Source of the DNA: Gammaproteobacteria bacterium UBA2675 | Lineage (GTDB): Bacteria; Pseudomonadota; Gammaproteobacteria; Pseudomonadales; Pseudohongiellaceae | Length of the DNA stretch: 64,000 nucleotides | Direction: 5' to 3' | Assembly: GCA_002354805.1 (NCBI GenBank) | Contig: DEMH01000015.1 | Coordinates: 287,464 to 351,463 of the forward strand | Part shown: piece after piece, positions 8,971-18,050 of the stretch | How the letters are laid out: each line of letters begins with the position of its first letter | How positions within the stretch are numbered: position 1 is the stretch's first letter | Translations under genes and position numbers: made by a program | The notes under the pieces: generated by a model | What the model was told of the DNA's origin: nothing | Databases searched by the model: none | The model's input: only the letters and a program-made list of their open reading frames with translations

Positions 8971-9296
8971 ACATTTATGGCTATCTGACCGCCTGGGCCA
9001 TTTACCTTAGCGCTGGCACGCTTTGTTATATTCTGTTCTACAAGGCCACTGGTTTCATCCGCCCCAAGGCACTGGCCAATGCCTTGCGCGGCATCATGAT
9101 TGCACTGATTTACACACCGTGGACAATCGCCCCAGATGAAGATCTGATGGCGCCTGCGGTAATTGTCATCCTGCTTGACCTTATCACTGTTGGCGGCGAG
9201 TCATTCATCAGGGCACTGGTGCCCCTGACTCTGGCCTTGATGCTGGCTATAGTTGTAGGGTTATTCTGGAATCTGATTCGCAGAAAAAGAAACTGA
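8964..9296 (+). CDS. Small conserved membrane protein upstream of MoxR
   Basis: The 110-residue protein has three hydrophobic segments, at about 5-28, 62-75 and 84-104, and a basic tail ending RRKRN. I do not recognise a functional family. It has an AGGAG ribosome site 11 to 12 bases upstream and lies 10 bases before the MoxR gene. It is probably co-transcribed with, and may serve as a membrane partner of, the MoxR/VWA pair. The residues PWTIAPDEDLMAPA between helices 1 and 2 face one side and are the most polar part. Confidence 0.75.
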   Translation: MLNIYGYLTAWAIYLSAGTLCYILFYKATGFIRPKALANALRGIMIALIYTPWTIAPDEDLMAPAVIVILLDLITVGGESFIRALVPLTLALMLAIVVGLFWNLIRRKRN

Positions 9297-9306
9297 CGAG
9301 GACACT

Positions 9307-10149
9307 ATGCGCTTTACTGGCACAAAAGAATACGTGGCGACAGACGAACTGCAGATGGCAGTCAATGCCGCCATCAGCCTGCAGAAGCCACTATTGATCA
9401 AAGGTGAGCCTGGCACGGGTAAGACCATGCTGGCTGACCAGATCGCACAGTCATTGGGGCTTGAACTTATTCAGTGGCATATCAAGTCGACCACACGGGC
9501 TCAACAGGGCCTGTACGAATATGATGCGGTTTCTCGTCTTCGCGACTCGCAGCTGGGTGATCCCAAAGTACATGACATTGCCAACTACATCGTTAAAGGC
9601 AAGCTTTGGGAAGCCTTTGATGCTGACAAGCAGGTAGTTCTGCTGATCGACGAGATTGACAAGGCAGACATCGAATTCCCCAATGATCTGCTGCTGGAAA
9701 TCGACAAAATGGAGTTTTATGTTTATGAAACCCGACAGCGTATCAAGGCCAAACATCGTCCGATTGTGATCATTACCAGCAACAATGAAAAGGAATTACC
9801 TGACGCGTTCCTGCGCCGCTGCTTCTTCCATTTCATCAAGTTTCCTGACCCGGTCACGATGGAAAAGATCGTTGCAGTCCATTATCCGGACATCAAGAAA
9901 GAACTGGTCTCCCAGGCCATGGACGTATTTTTTGATGTGCGCAAGGTGCCCGGTCTGAAAAAGAAACCTTCTACATCCGAGCTTATAGACTGGCTGAAGC
10001 TGCTGATGGCCGACGATATCCCGGAGGAGATTCTCCGCAACCAGGACAACACCAGTGCCATCCCGCCGCTTTATGGTGCGCTGCTCAAGAATGAACAGGA
10101 CGTCCATTTGCTGGAGAAACTGGCCTTCATGCACAGAGCGAAACGCTGA
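9307..10149 (+). CDS. MoxR-family AAA+ ATPase
   Basis: The 280-residue AAA+ protein has Walker A GEPGTGKT (33-40), Walker B LLIDEIDKAD (112-121), sensor-1 ITSNNEKELPD and an arginine-rich LRRCFFHFIKFP segment. MoxR ATPases act as chaperones that mature or insert cofactors into partner complexes, normally with a VWA-domain protein. Here that partner is the next gene, six bases downstream. The target is unknown. The preceding small membrane protein completes a three-gene unit, separate in promoter terms from the dnaX operon only if the short gap at 8882-8963 holds a promoter, which I cannot see. Confidence 0.93.
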   Translation: MRFTGTKEYVATDELQMAVNAAISLQKPLLIKGEPGTGKTMLADQIAQSLGLELIQWHIKSTTRAQQGLYEYDAVSRLRDSQLGDPKVHDIANYIVKGKLWEAFDADKQVVLLIDEIDKADIEFPNDLLLEIDKMEFYVYETRQRIKAKHRPIVIITSNNEKELPDAFLRRCFFHFIKFPDPVTMEKIVAVHYPDIKKELVSQAMDVFFDVRKVPGLKKKPSTSELIDWLKLLMADDIPEEILRNQDNTSAIPPLYGALLKNEQDVHLLEKLAFMHRAKR

Positions 10150-10155
10150 TCGCCT

Positions 10156-11334
10156 ATGTTGATCCGCTTTTTCTACACATTGCGCCGCGAAAAAGTACCA
10201 GTCACTGTTGGTGAACTGTTCACGCTTTTTGATTGTCTTGAGCGCGACTATGCGTTTGCGGATATGGATCAGTTCTATCTGCTGGCCCGGATGTGCATGG
10301 TCAAGGATGAAAAGTACTATGACCGTTTTGATCGCGCCTTTTCTCGCTACTTTAAGGAACTGACCGTCCTGGATGATCTGCTGCGCGAGATGATTCCAGA
10401 TGATTGGCTGCGCCGACAACTGGATAGCGTGCTGACACCTGAAGAGCGTCGTCAGATACAGGCTCTGGGCGGCCTGGAAGAATTAATGAAGGCGTTCCGG
10501 GAGCGACTCGCGGAACAGAAGGAGCGACACCAGGGCGGCAACAAGTGGATTGGCACGGGAGGCACTTCACCATTTGGTGCGTTCGGCTACAATCCTGAAG
10601 GAATCCGGATCGGACAGGATGAAGGCAAAGAAGGCCGTGCAGCCAAAGTCTGGGACAAACGCGAATATCGCGACCTGGACGACACAGCTGAGATAGGCGC
10701 CCGAAATATGAAACTGGCATTGAGGCGGTTGCGCAAATTCGCCCGCACTGGTGCACAGGAAGAACTGGATATCGACGATACCATTTCATCGACGGCCCGT
10801 AATGCAGGGCTGTTGGATATTAAGATGGTTCCAGAGCGACACAACGCCGTCAAAGTACTGATCTTTTTCGACGTCGGCGGCTCAATGGATCCCTATGTCC
10901 AGATGTGCGAAGAGTTATTCTCTGCCGCGAGATCTGAATTCAAGCATCTGGAGTATTACTATTTCCATAACTTCATCTATGAATCGGTGTGGCGCAAGAA
11001 CCGGCGCCGCCATGGCGAAACAACATCGCTACATGATCTGATGAACAAATACGGCAAAGACTACAAGGTGATCTTTGTCGGCGATGCGACAATGGCGCCC
11101 TATGAAATAACCCATGCGGGTGGAAGCATTGAGCACTACAATGAAGAGCCCGGTGCAGTCTGGATGGAGCGGATGACAGACCATTACGAGCATCTGGCAT
11201 GGATCAACCCGGTACCAGAGAAGCACTGGGAGCATGGTTACTCCATTGCCATAGTAAGGCAGTTGATCGGGGATCGTATGTACCCGATGTCTGTCAAAGG
11301 TCTGGAGCAGGCGATGCAGAAGCTGAGCAAATAA
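10156..11334 (+). CDS. VWA-domain protein (CoxE-like) paired with MoxR
   Basis: The 392-residue protein has an N-terminal helical region (MLIRFFYTLRREKVPVTVGE) and a charged, Gly-rich middle. A C-terminal von Willebrand A domain begins near residue 230. The metal-ion site reads DVGGSMDPY from residue 239, so the first Ser of the usual DxSxS is Gly. Such CoxE-type proteins form a complex with MoxR ATPases and act on metal-containing or membrane targets. No signal peptide is present, so it should be cytoplasmic. The gene ends the trio; a 102-base gap separates it from the acyl-CoA ligase. Confidence 0.9.
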   Translation: MLIRFFYTLRREKVPVTVGELFTLFDCLERDYAFADMDQFYLLARMCMVKDEKYYDRFDRAFSRYFKELTVLDDLLREMIPDDWLRRQLDSVLTPEERRQIQALGGLEELMKAFRERLAEQKERHQGGNKWIGTGGTSPFGAFGYNPEGIRIGQDEGKEGRAAKVWDKREYRDLDDTAEIGARNMKLALRRLRKFARTGAQEELDIDDTISSTARNAGLLDIKMVPERHNAVKVLIFFDVGGSMDPYVQMCEELFSAARSEFKHLEYYYFHNFIYESVWRKNRRRHGETTSLHDLMNKYGKDYKVIFVGDATMAPYEITHAGGSIEHYNEEPGAVWMERMTDHYEHLAWINPVPEKHWEHGYSIAIVRQLIGDRMYPMSVKGLEQAMQKLSK

Positions 11335-11436
11335 TAGATGAGTAAATAACAGCAGAAAAAACCTGAGCCAGCGGTAGTTCTATCTGACTGGTTATCGGAA
11401 ACTCGGACGACGTCACACGTAAAAGGGGAAATCATA

Positions 11437-13098
11437 ATGTTCACGGCACCAGCGCTTGAAACAAGCGGCGACATGAATGCCTCACGTTTTTCAACGATTA
11501 CCGATGTTTTTGAATATGCATTTTCTAGTCATGCGGACAAGCAGGCGTTTCAGTGTCTGGGTCATACACTGACCTACGCGGACCTCGACAGATACAGCGC
11601 CAGGCTGGCGGGCTGGCTTCAACAGCATAGCGGCCTCAAGCCAGGTGATCGTATTGCCATACAGTTGCCAAACCTGCTGCAGTTTCCCGTTGCCGTGATG
11701 GCTGCTGCTCGAGCGGGTCTGGTTATCGTGAACACCAACCCACTTTACACAGCACGTGAGATGAAACACCAGTTCACTGACTCCGGTGTCAAGGGGATCA
11801 TCATCCTTGAAAATTTCTGTCATAACCTGGAAAAGATTCTCCCGGAAACCGACATCAGCTGTGTCATCACTACCCGCCTGGCAGATATGCTGCCGCAACC
11901 TAAAAAGACCATCGTTAATTTTGTGGTCAAGCGTGTAAAGCGCATGGTGCCAGCCTGGAACATTGCATCAGCCAGAAGTTGGGACCAGGTCATGAAAGAG
12001 AGTTCAGGCAGCTTCTCAAGCGTATCAAGTGGAACCGATGTCGCTATCGTGCTCTACACAGGCGGCACAACTGGTCTGGCAAAAGGCGCCATGTTGACGC
12101 ACCAGAATCTGATCGTGAATATGATGCAGCTGCGTCAGGTGAGCAAGGCGCTGATCAAGGATGGCAGAGATACTATTGTTGCACCGCTGCCGCTGTATCA
12201 TACCTACGCTTTCATGTTTCACTGCATGGCTGCCGTCTACGCCGGAAATCTTAATGTCTTGATTCCCAATCCCCGTGACATCAATGAGTTAATAAAGACG
12301 CTGCAGGCGCTGCCCGAGATTAACGGTTTTGTTGGTCTGAACACACTGTTCCTGGCCATGTGCCGGCACAAAGATATTGCGCAAGTTGATTTCAGTAAGA
12401 TGCGCTTCACCGGATCGGGCGGTATGGCATTGACCATAAGCGTCGCAGAAGAGTGGGCTAAAGTAACCGGATGTCAGATCTATGAGGGATATGGCCTGAC
12501 AGAGTGTTCTCCAGTGGTCAGCGTAAACCCCCACGACAAGGTCAAAATTGGCACCGTAGGGCCACCCGTCCCAGGCACCGACGTCATGACAGTAGATGAG
12601 GAGGGTAACGATACCGGATTTAATGAAAAAGGCGAACTCTGGATACGCGGCCCGCAGGTCATGAAAGGGTACTGGCAGAACGAGAAGGCAACTACCGAGT
12701 CGATCACTGCCGAAGGCTGGTTTAAAACCGGCGATTTTGCCCAGATTGATGAGGAGGGATACATCCGGATTGTTGACCGCAAAAAGGACCTCATTATCGT
12801 CTCTGGATTTAATGTGTTCCCGAGCGAGGTCGAGGAAGTTGTCAACGCACATCCAGGCGTCGCAGAAAGTGCAGCCATTGGTGTGCCCAGTGACAAAAGT
12901 GGCGAAACCATCAAACTGTTTGTTGTACGCCGCGACTCTGTGCTCAACATTAAGGATGTGGAGAGTTATTGCCGCGAAAATCTGACCGCGTACAAGGTGC
13001 CCAAACAGATTGAATTTGTCGACGATCTGCCCAAATCTAATGTTGGTAAAATTCTGCGTCGCGAGCTTCGCGAGCAGGAACTGAATAAATCTGGTTGA
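11437..13098 (+). CDS. fadD: Long-chain fatty acid-CoA ligase
   Basis: This AMP-forming acyl-CoA synthetase of 553 residues activates free fatty acids for beta-oxidation at the inner membrane face. It has the P-loop-like AMP motif YTGGTTGLAKG near residue 206, the adenine-binding segment YEGYGLTECSPVVS, and the A8-type hinge VDRKKDLIIVSGFNVFPSE. The C-terminal catalytic Lys lies in PKSNVGKILRRELR. The start has AGGGG about eight bases upstream. FadD in relatives is about 560 residues, so this is full length. The stop overlaps the TTG start of hrpA. Confidence 0.9.
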   Translation: MFTAPALETSGDMNASRFSTITDVFEYAFSSHADKQAFQCLGHTLTYADLDRYSARLAGWLQQHSGLKPGDRIAIQLPNLLQFPVAVMAAARAGLVIVNTNPLYTAREMKHQFTDSGVKGIIILENFCHNLEKILPETDISCVITTRLADMLPQPKKTIVNFVVKRVKRMVPAWNIASARSWDQVMKESSGSFSSVSSGTDVAIVLYTGGTTGLAKGAMLTHQNLIVNMMQLRQVSKALIKDGRDTIVAPLPLYHTYAFMFHCMAAVYAGNLNVLIPNPRDINELIKTLQALPEINGFVGLNTLFLAMCRHKDIAQVDFSKMRFTGSGGMALTISVAEEWAKVTGCQIYEGYGLTECSPVVSVNPHDKVKIGTVGPPVPGTDVMTVDEEGNDTGFNEKGELWIRGPQVMKGYWQNEKATTESITAEGWFKTGDFAQIDEEGYIRIVDRKKDLIIVSGFNVFPSEVEEVVNAHPGVAESAAIGVPSDKSGETIKLFVVRRDSVLNIKDVESYCRENLTAYKVPKQIEFVDDLPKSNVGKILRRELREQELNKSG

Positions 13099-16000
13099 AT
13101 TCAGCAGGCAGGCTTGTGCAGATATCGTATCCACCGGAATTACCGGTATCGGAAAAGCGCGGAGAAATAGCGCAGGCCATTACAGAGAATCAGGTTGTGG
13201 TTATTGCCGGTGAAACCGGCTCCGGCAAAACCACCCAGATTCCCAAGATCTGTCTTGAGCTTGGCTTCGGCCAGGATCGCATGATTGGACACACCCAGCC
13301 ACGCCGACTGGCGGCTCGCTCGGTCGCGGCCCGTATAGCAGAAGAGCTTGGTATGGCGCTGGGTTCTGGCGTCGGGTATCAGGTGCGCTTCAATGACGTC
13401 ACCAGCCCCGAGACACACATCAAGCTGATGACCGATGGCATCCTGCTAGCTGAGATTCAGCAGGACCGTCTGTTGTCTCGCTACGATGTCATCATCGTGG
13501 ACGAAGCTCACGAGCGCAGCCTGAACATCGATTTCCTGTTGGGTTACCTCAAGCAGCTGACTAAAAAGCGTCCTGATCTCAAAATCATCATCACCTCAGC
13601 AACCATTGATGTTGAGCGATTCGCACAACACTTCTCTGGGGCGCCAATAGTCAGCGTATCGGGCCGCACCTATCCGGTAGAAATTGTTTACCAGGATCCA
13701 GCCGATGGCGAGAATACACAAGCAGCTGAGCTTGCTGATGACTGGGTTCTTAATGGCGTTCTCAGATCCCTGAAACTGTTCAGGCAGCACGAAAGCAAAC
13801 TGGGGCAGGGGCCTGGGGACGTACTGGTATTTCTTAGCGGCGAGCGCGACATTCGCGAGCTCGCGATTGAACTGCGTAAACAGTCACTAGCCGATACAGA
13901 AATCGTACCCCTCTATGCCCGGCTGTCTCAATCGGAGCAACAACGCATATTCAGCCCGCATCGTGGCAGGCGCATTATTCTGTCCACAAACGTCGCTGAA
14001 ACCTCGCTTACCGTGCCAGGTATACGCTATGTGATAGATACGGGTCTTGCCCGTATCAGTCGATACAGTGTGCAGAGCAAGGTACAACGCCTGCCAATAG
14101 AGCCCGTGTCTCAGGCCAGTGCCAATCAGCGGGCAGGTCGGTGTGGTCGAGTGGCCAGTGGTATCTGCGTCAGGCTTTATAGCGAGAGTGATTTTCTGGG
14201 GCGCCCTGAATTTACCGATCCTGAGATTCAGCGGACCAATCTGAGTGCGGTAATTCTCCAGATGCTGGCTCTGAGGCTGGGAGACATTGAATCTTTCCCG
14301 TTTGTTGAGCCACCCGACCAGCGGGCCATAAATGATGGATTCAGGCTGCTCGACGAACTGGATGCTATTGATCGTGATCGTCAACTGACGCCTGTCGGTC
14401 GGGCCATGGCAAGGGTTCCAGCGGATCCACGACTCAGTCGCATGCTTATTGAAGCAGCAAATCGTCACTGTCTGGCAGAACTGCTTATCATCGTCAGCGC
14501 ATTAAGCATTCAGGATCCTCGCGACACCCCCGCTGAAAAGCGCCAGGCGGCACGCGAGCGTCACGCTGCATTCGCACACCCGGAGTCGGATTTCCTGTCC
14601 TGGGTTCTGTTGTGGAACGCGGTAGAGCAACAGCGCCAGGACATGTCGCAGTCGCAGTTCAAAAAGTACTGCAAGGAGAATTTTCTATCCTGGCTGCGCC
14701 TTCGCGAATGGCGTGAAACACACCGTCAGTTGCTGCTTGCCTGTCAGCAGGCCGCCTTTGCGCGCAAGGCAAAAGGCAAGGTGCAGGATGATACCGAGAT
14801 CGATTATGAAAGTGTGCATAGGGCCATGCTGCCAGGATCACTCAGCCAATTCGGACAGAAAGGGCAGGATGGTTTGTATGTCGCGCCGCGCGGTCGCAAA
14901 TTCTCGATATTTCCCTCTTCGACTCTGAGTAGAAAGCAGCCACGCTGGATCCTGACATCCGAATTGATGGAAACCAGTCGTCTATTCGCGACCCAGGCAG
15001 CACGTATCGAGCCCGACTGGCTGATTAATGCTGCAGAACACCTGGTTAGACGGGAGTATTTCGAGGCACACTGGGAGAAGAAGCGTGGAGAAGTGGTCGC
15101 TTTTGAACGTGTGTCTCTTTTTGGTCTGGTGTTGATTGAAAAGCGTCGAGTCTCGTTTGGCAGGATCGATCCCGCGTTGGCTCGCGAAATTTTTATCCGG
15201 GAAGCCCTGGTCACCGGCGAGATCAATTCTCGCGCGGCATTTCTGCGCCACAACCAAAAACTGATTGAAAAATACCGCAAGCAGGAAGAGAAGGAACGTC
15301 GTCCGGATATTGTTGTACCCGATGAGGATCTTGCAGCGTTTTATGCCAACAGGTTGCCAGAACACGTGAACACCCTGGCGGCACTGCAACGCTGGCTAAG
15401 AAAGCAGGACAATGCTGGCGCTACATTGCAAATGTCAGCCGAGGACGTGCTGGCACGTCAGATTGACGAAACCAGCGCGCGTGCGTTTCCGGATCGCACA
15501 GTTGTCCAACAGAACCGACTCGCGATTGACTACCGATTCACACCGGGCAAAGCCGACGATGGCGCAAGCATTACCGTCCCTCGCACACTACTTGCGCAGA
15601 TGTCACAACAGGACCTGGACTGGGCAGTGCCTGGATTGCTGCACGAGCGCTGTGTAGGTCTCGTCAAAAGCCTGCCCAAAATGATCCGTAAACATCTGGT
15701 ACCCGTACCTGAATTCGTAAACAGAGCACTTGAACGTGTAGGTACGCAGGCCAGACCTGCTCTCGATAGTATGCTTGCCGAACAGGCCTGGCGCGAAAAG
15801 CAGCTGCAGATCCCGGTGGATGCCTGGGATGAATCCAGCCTTGCTGCGCATCTGCGTGCCACCGTCAAAGTAGTCGACGAACGCGGTAAGCTGCTGGGCT
15901 CAGGTCAGGATCTTGAGGATCTGAAACGGCGGTTTACTGCTCAGATGCCAGCTCCCGCTCAGCATCCACTGGAACAAGCTGGACTGACCAGCTGGACCCT

Positions 16001-16844
16001 GGACGAGTTTCCAGTGCAGATCGAAATCATGCAGGGTGGTGTCAGGCTGCAGCGATATCCCGCGCTGCGTGATGATGGCAACAGTGTCAGCAGCGTACTG
16101 ACTGAGGACCCGGACAGGGCACAACAGTTGACTGAACGCGGGCTGGCTCGGTTGTATATGCTTAGAACCCCGCAACAACGGCAGATGTTGCAGGATCGTT
16201 TTGCGCATCTCAAGAAATCCCTGGGCCTGAAGCAGGCCATGCTGCCTGCCGACTGGCAGGAGGCAACCCTGCTTGCAGCGTACAGACTGGCATTTGAGAC
16301 GGGCAGTGTCAGACCGACCAGTCAGCCTGCGTTCGAAAAACAGCTGACGCGCGGTAAAGCTGAGGTTGTGGCTTTGGGGGAAAAATTAAGTCGCTTGATG
16401 ACAGGCATTTATGAGGACGTGTTTGCACTGCAGCAGCCATTGAAAGCACTGGAAAGCCGGTTCAAACGCAATGCTGCCGATATCAGAGCGCAGCTTGAAC
16501 AGTTGTTTGCTGACAATTTTCCAGACTCAGTGCCGGGCGACTGGTTGTGGGAATACCCTCGGTATATCAAAGCCTTGAGGGCACGAATTGAGAAGCTTCC
16601 TGGCAATCCGGAGCGGGATCTGAGTGATGCGACGCAGATCCAGAACCTGTACCAGCAATGGCAGAGCCTGCGGGAAAGAAACAGCTCGGTGCTGCCCCAG
16701 TTTCCCTGGCAACTGCAGGAGCTGCGCGTGTCTATGTTTGCGCAAAACCTGGGTACACGCCAGCCGGTATCGATTAAGCGACTGCAGAAACAAATTGATG
16801 CTGCCCGTTTGGGGGATATCAAGTCATCCACGAATTTGCGATAA
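13095..16844 (+). CDS. hrpA: ATP-dependent RNA helicase HrpA
   Basis: This is a DEAH-box RNA helicase of 1249 residues, the typical size of HrpA, which rescues stalled or collided ribosomes. Motif I is GETGSGKTT (from residue 39), motif II DEAHERS (from 136), motif III SAT and motif VI QRAGRCGRV. HA2, OB-fold and the long HrpA-specific C-terminal domain (DUF3418) follow. The start is a TTG overlapping the fadD stop by four bases; a GTG at 13119 is a second candidate and would remove only eight residues. Confidence 0.95.
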   Translation: MNSAGRLVQISYPPELPVSEKRGEIAQAITENQVVVIAGETGSGKTTQIPKICLELGFGQDRMIGHTQPRRLAARSVAARIAEELGMALGSGVGYQVRFNDVTSPETHIKLMTDGILLAEIQQDRLLSRYDVIIVDEAHERSLNIDFLLGYLKQLTKKRPDLKIIITSATIDVERFAQHFSGAPIVSVSGRTYPVEIVYQDPADGENTQAAELADDWVLNGVLRSLKLFRQHESKLGQGPGDVLVFLSGERDIRELAIELRKQSLADTEIVPLYARLSQSEQQRIFSPHRGRRIILSTNVAETSLTVPGIRYVIDTGLARISRYSVQSKVQRLPIEPVSQASANQRAGRCGRVASGICVRLYSESDFLGRPEFTDPEIQRTNLSAVILQMLALRLGDIESFPFVEPPDQRAINDGFRLLDELDAIDRDRQLTPVGRAMARVPADPRLSRMLIEAANRHCLAELLIIVSALSIQDPRDTPAEKRQAARERHAAFAHPESDFLSWVLLWNAVEQQRQDMSQSQFKKYCKENFLSWLRLREWRETHRQLLLACQQAAFARKAKGKVQDDTEIDYESVHRAMLPGSLSQFGQKGQDGLYVAPRGRKFSIFPSSTLSRKQPRWILTSELMETSRLFATQAARIEPDWLINAAEHLVRREYFEAHWEKKRGEVVAFERVSLFGLVLIEKRRVSFGRIDPALAREIFIREALVTGEINSRAAFLRHNQKLIEKYRKQEEKERRPDIVVPDEDLAAFYANRLPEHVNTLAALQRWLRKQDNAGATLQMSAEDVLARQIDETSARAFPDRTVVQQNRLAIDYRFTPGKADDGASITVPRTLLAQMSQQDLDWAVPGLLHERCVGLVKSLPKMIRKHLVPVPEFVNRALERVGTQARPALDSMLAEQAWREKQLQIPVDAWDESSLAAHLRATVKVVDERGKLLGSGQDLEDLKRRFTAQMPAPAQHPLEQAGLTSWTLDEFPVQIEIMQGGVRLQRYPALRDDGNSVSSVLTEDPDRAQQLTERGLARLYMLRTPQQRQMLQDRFAHLKKSLGLKQAMLPADWQEATLLAAYRLAFETGSVRPTSQPAFEKQLTRGKAEVVALGEKLSRLMTGIYEDVFALQQPLKALESRFKRNAADIRAQLEQLFADNFPDSVPGDWLWEYPRYIKALRARIEKLPGNPERDLSDATQIQNLYQQWQSLRERNSSVLPQFPWQLQELRVSMFAQNLGTRQPVSIKRLQKQIDAARLGDIKSSTNLR

Positions 16845-16873
16845 TTATGCCCCTGATTTTTTAGGTGTCCCTG

Positions 16874-17593
16874 ATGAAGAAGTTCACGCCTGCGAGTGTT
16901 GTGTTGACTGTTGTACTGGTGGGCTCGCCCACTTTTTCCGGTCAAGTGCTGGCACAGCAGTTTGTCTCCGACCCACTGGAACCTGTCAACACCAAGGTCC
17001 ATGCATTCAACCAGTTCATGGACAAACACTTTTTGTTGCCAGTTGCTCGCGGCTACCGTAAATACATCCCGGGGCCTGCGCGCCAGGGCGTCAGTAACTT
17101 CTTCTCGAATATCGGCGACATCAGCGTCCTGGCCAATAACCTGCTGCAAATGAAACTCGAAGCGGCTGCCAATGACACCGGGCGCATCATGATCAACACC
17201 ACCATCGGTATCGGTGGCCTGCTGGATGTGGCAACTGCCATAGGTTTCACGCCCAACGACGAAGACTTTGGTCAGACATTGGGCTACTGGGGAATAGGCA
17301 CAGGACCTTATATCGTGCTGCCGCTGTTTGGACCAAGCACCTTGCGTGATGCCATCGGGTTTTCGGTTGATACGGCTACCAATCCCATCAGTCATCAGGA
17401 CAATGTCAGGATCAGAAACAGTGCATTTGCCCTGGAACAACTGGACAAGCGTGTTGATGCGATGTCGGTGGAATCGCTGATTACTGGTGATCCCTACATC
17501 TTCATGCGCGAGGCCTACCTGCAGCAGCGAGAGTATCTGGTGAATGATGGTCAGGCCAATCAGGACTGGGATCAGGAGTGGGACTGGGACTAG
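16874..17593 (+). CDS. mlaA: MlaA (VacJ)-family outer membrane lipid-asymmetry protein
   Basis: MlaA removes misplaced phospholipids from the outer leaflet of the outer membrane and passes them to MlaC. The 239-residue protein shows the family core: DPLEPVNTKVHAFNQFMD, GPARQGVSNFFSNIGD, an amphipathic helix, GYWGIGTGPYIVLPLFGPS and LRDAIG. The ATG at 16874 has an AGGTG site; a GTG nine bases earlier is possible. Oddly, the signal sequence ends QVLA/QQF with no lipobox Cys, and the protein has no Cys at all. It would be a secreted rather than a lipid-anchored form. The tail is Asp/Trp-rich. It converges on the TerB gene with one base between stops. Confidence 0.92.
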   Translation: MKKFTPASVVLTVVLVGSPTFSGQVLAQQFVSDPLEPVNTKVHAFNQFMDKHFLLPVARGYRKYIPGPARQGVSNFFSNIGDISVLANNLLQMKLEAAANDTGRIMINTTIGIGGLLDVATAIGFTPNDEDFGQTLGYWGIGTGPYIVLPLFGPSTLRDAIGFSVDTATNPISHQDNVRIRNSAFALEQLDKRVDAMSVESLITGDPYIFMREAYLQQREYLVNDGQANQDWDQEWDWD

Positions 17594-17594
17594 G

Positions 17595-18050
17595 CTACTG
17601 ATCCCTGACCTGCAGTTTGGTCTTTATAAAATCGCTGTGTGAAACATAAATCAAGTCAGCGGTTTTTCTGATCATCTGCTCCTCGTACTTGTCCAGAACC
17701 TCATCTGCCATCGCCAGTTCCCACAAGGTTCTGATCAGTTCAACCTTCTCCTCGTACTGGTAGTGCTCATTCACAAGACTGGTGAATTCGTAGAGTGAAA
17801 CAGCCTGCTCGGCTTCCTGCTCAGCCAACTCGATGATCTCATCCAGGCGGGCGCTGTCCAGCTTGAACTGAGTTGCCACAATGTCCCTTAGTTTGGCGGT
17901 TTCTCGCGCGTCGATGTGCCGGTCTGTTTTTAGCAACTCAAACATGAGTGCTGCACTGGCCAGTTGCAGTCGACAGACTCGCTCTGAATCAGTCTCTGTG
18001 GCAGCAGTGGAAAGTTGAGCCTCAAAAAAACGTTTTACAGCAGCTAGCAT
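17595..18050 (-). CDS. TerB-like protein
   Basis: The 151-residue all-helical protein is of the TerB / tellurite-resistance-like superfamily. It carries acidic pairs such as DRHIDARE and DEVLDKYEE spaced as in the TerB metal-binding fold, and the helix YEEKVELIRTLWELAMAD. The function of stand-alone TerB domain proteins is unclear; TerB itself binds divalent metal. It starts directly after the dusA stop codon with no gap, so the two are co-transcribed and translation is probably coupled. Confidence 0.85.
   Translation of the reverse strand: MLAAVKRFFEAQLSTAATETDSERVCRLQLASAALMFELLKTDRHIDARETAKLRDIVATQFKLDSARLDEIIELAEQEAEQAVSLYEFTSLVNEHYQYEEKVELIRTLWELAMADEVLDKYEEQMIRKTADLIYVSHSDFIKTKLQVRDQ

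Noticed and set aside
12289..13134. 281-codon minus-strand frame
   Set aside because: Antisense to fadD, with low-complexity shadow sequence.
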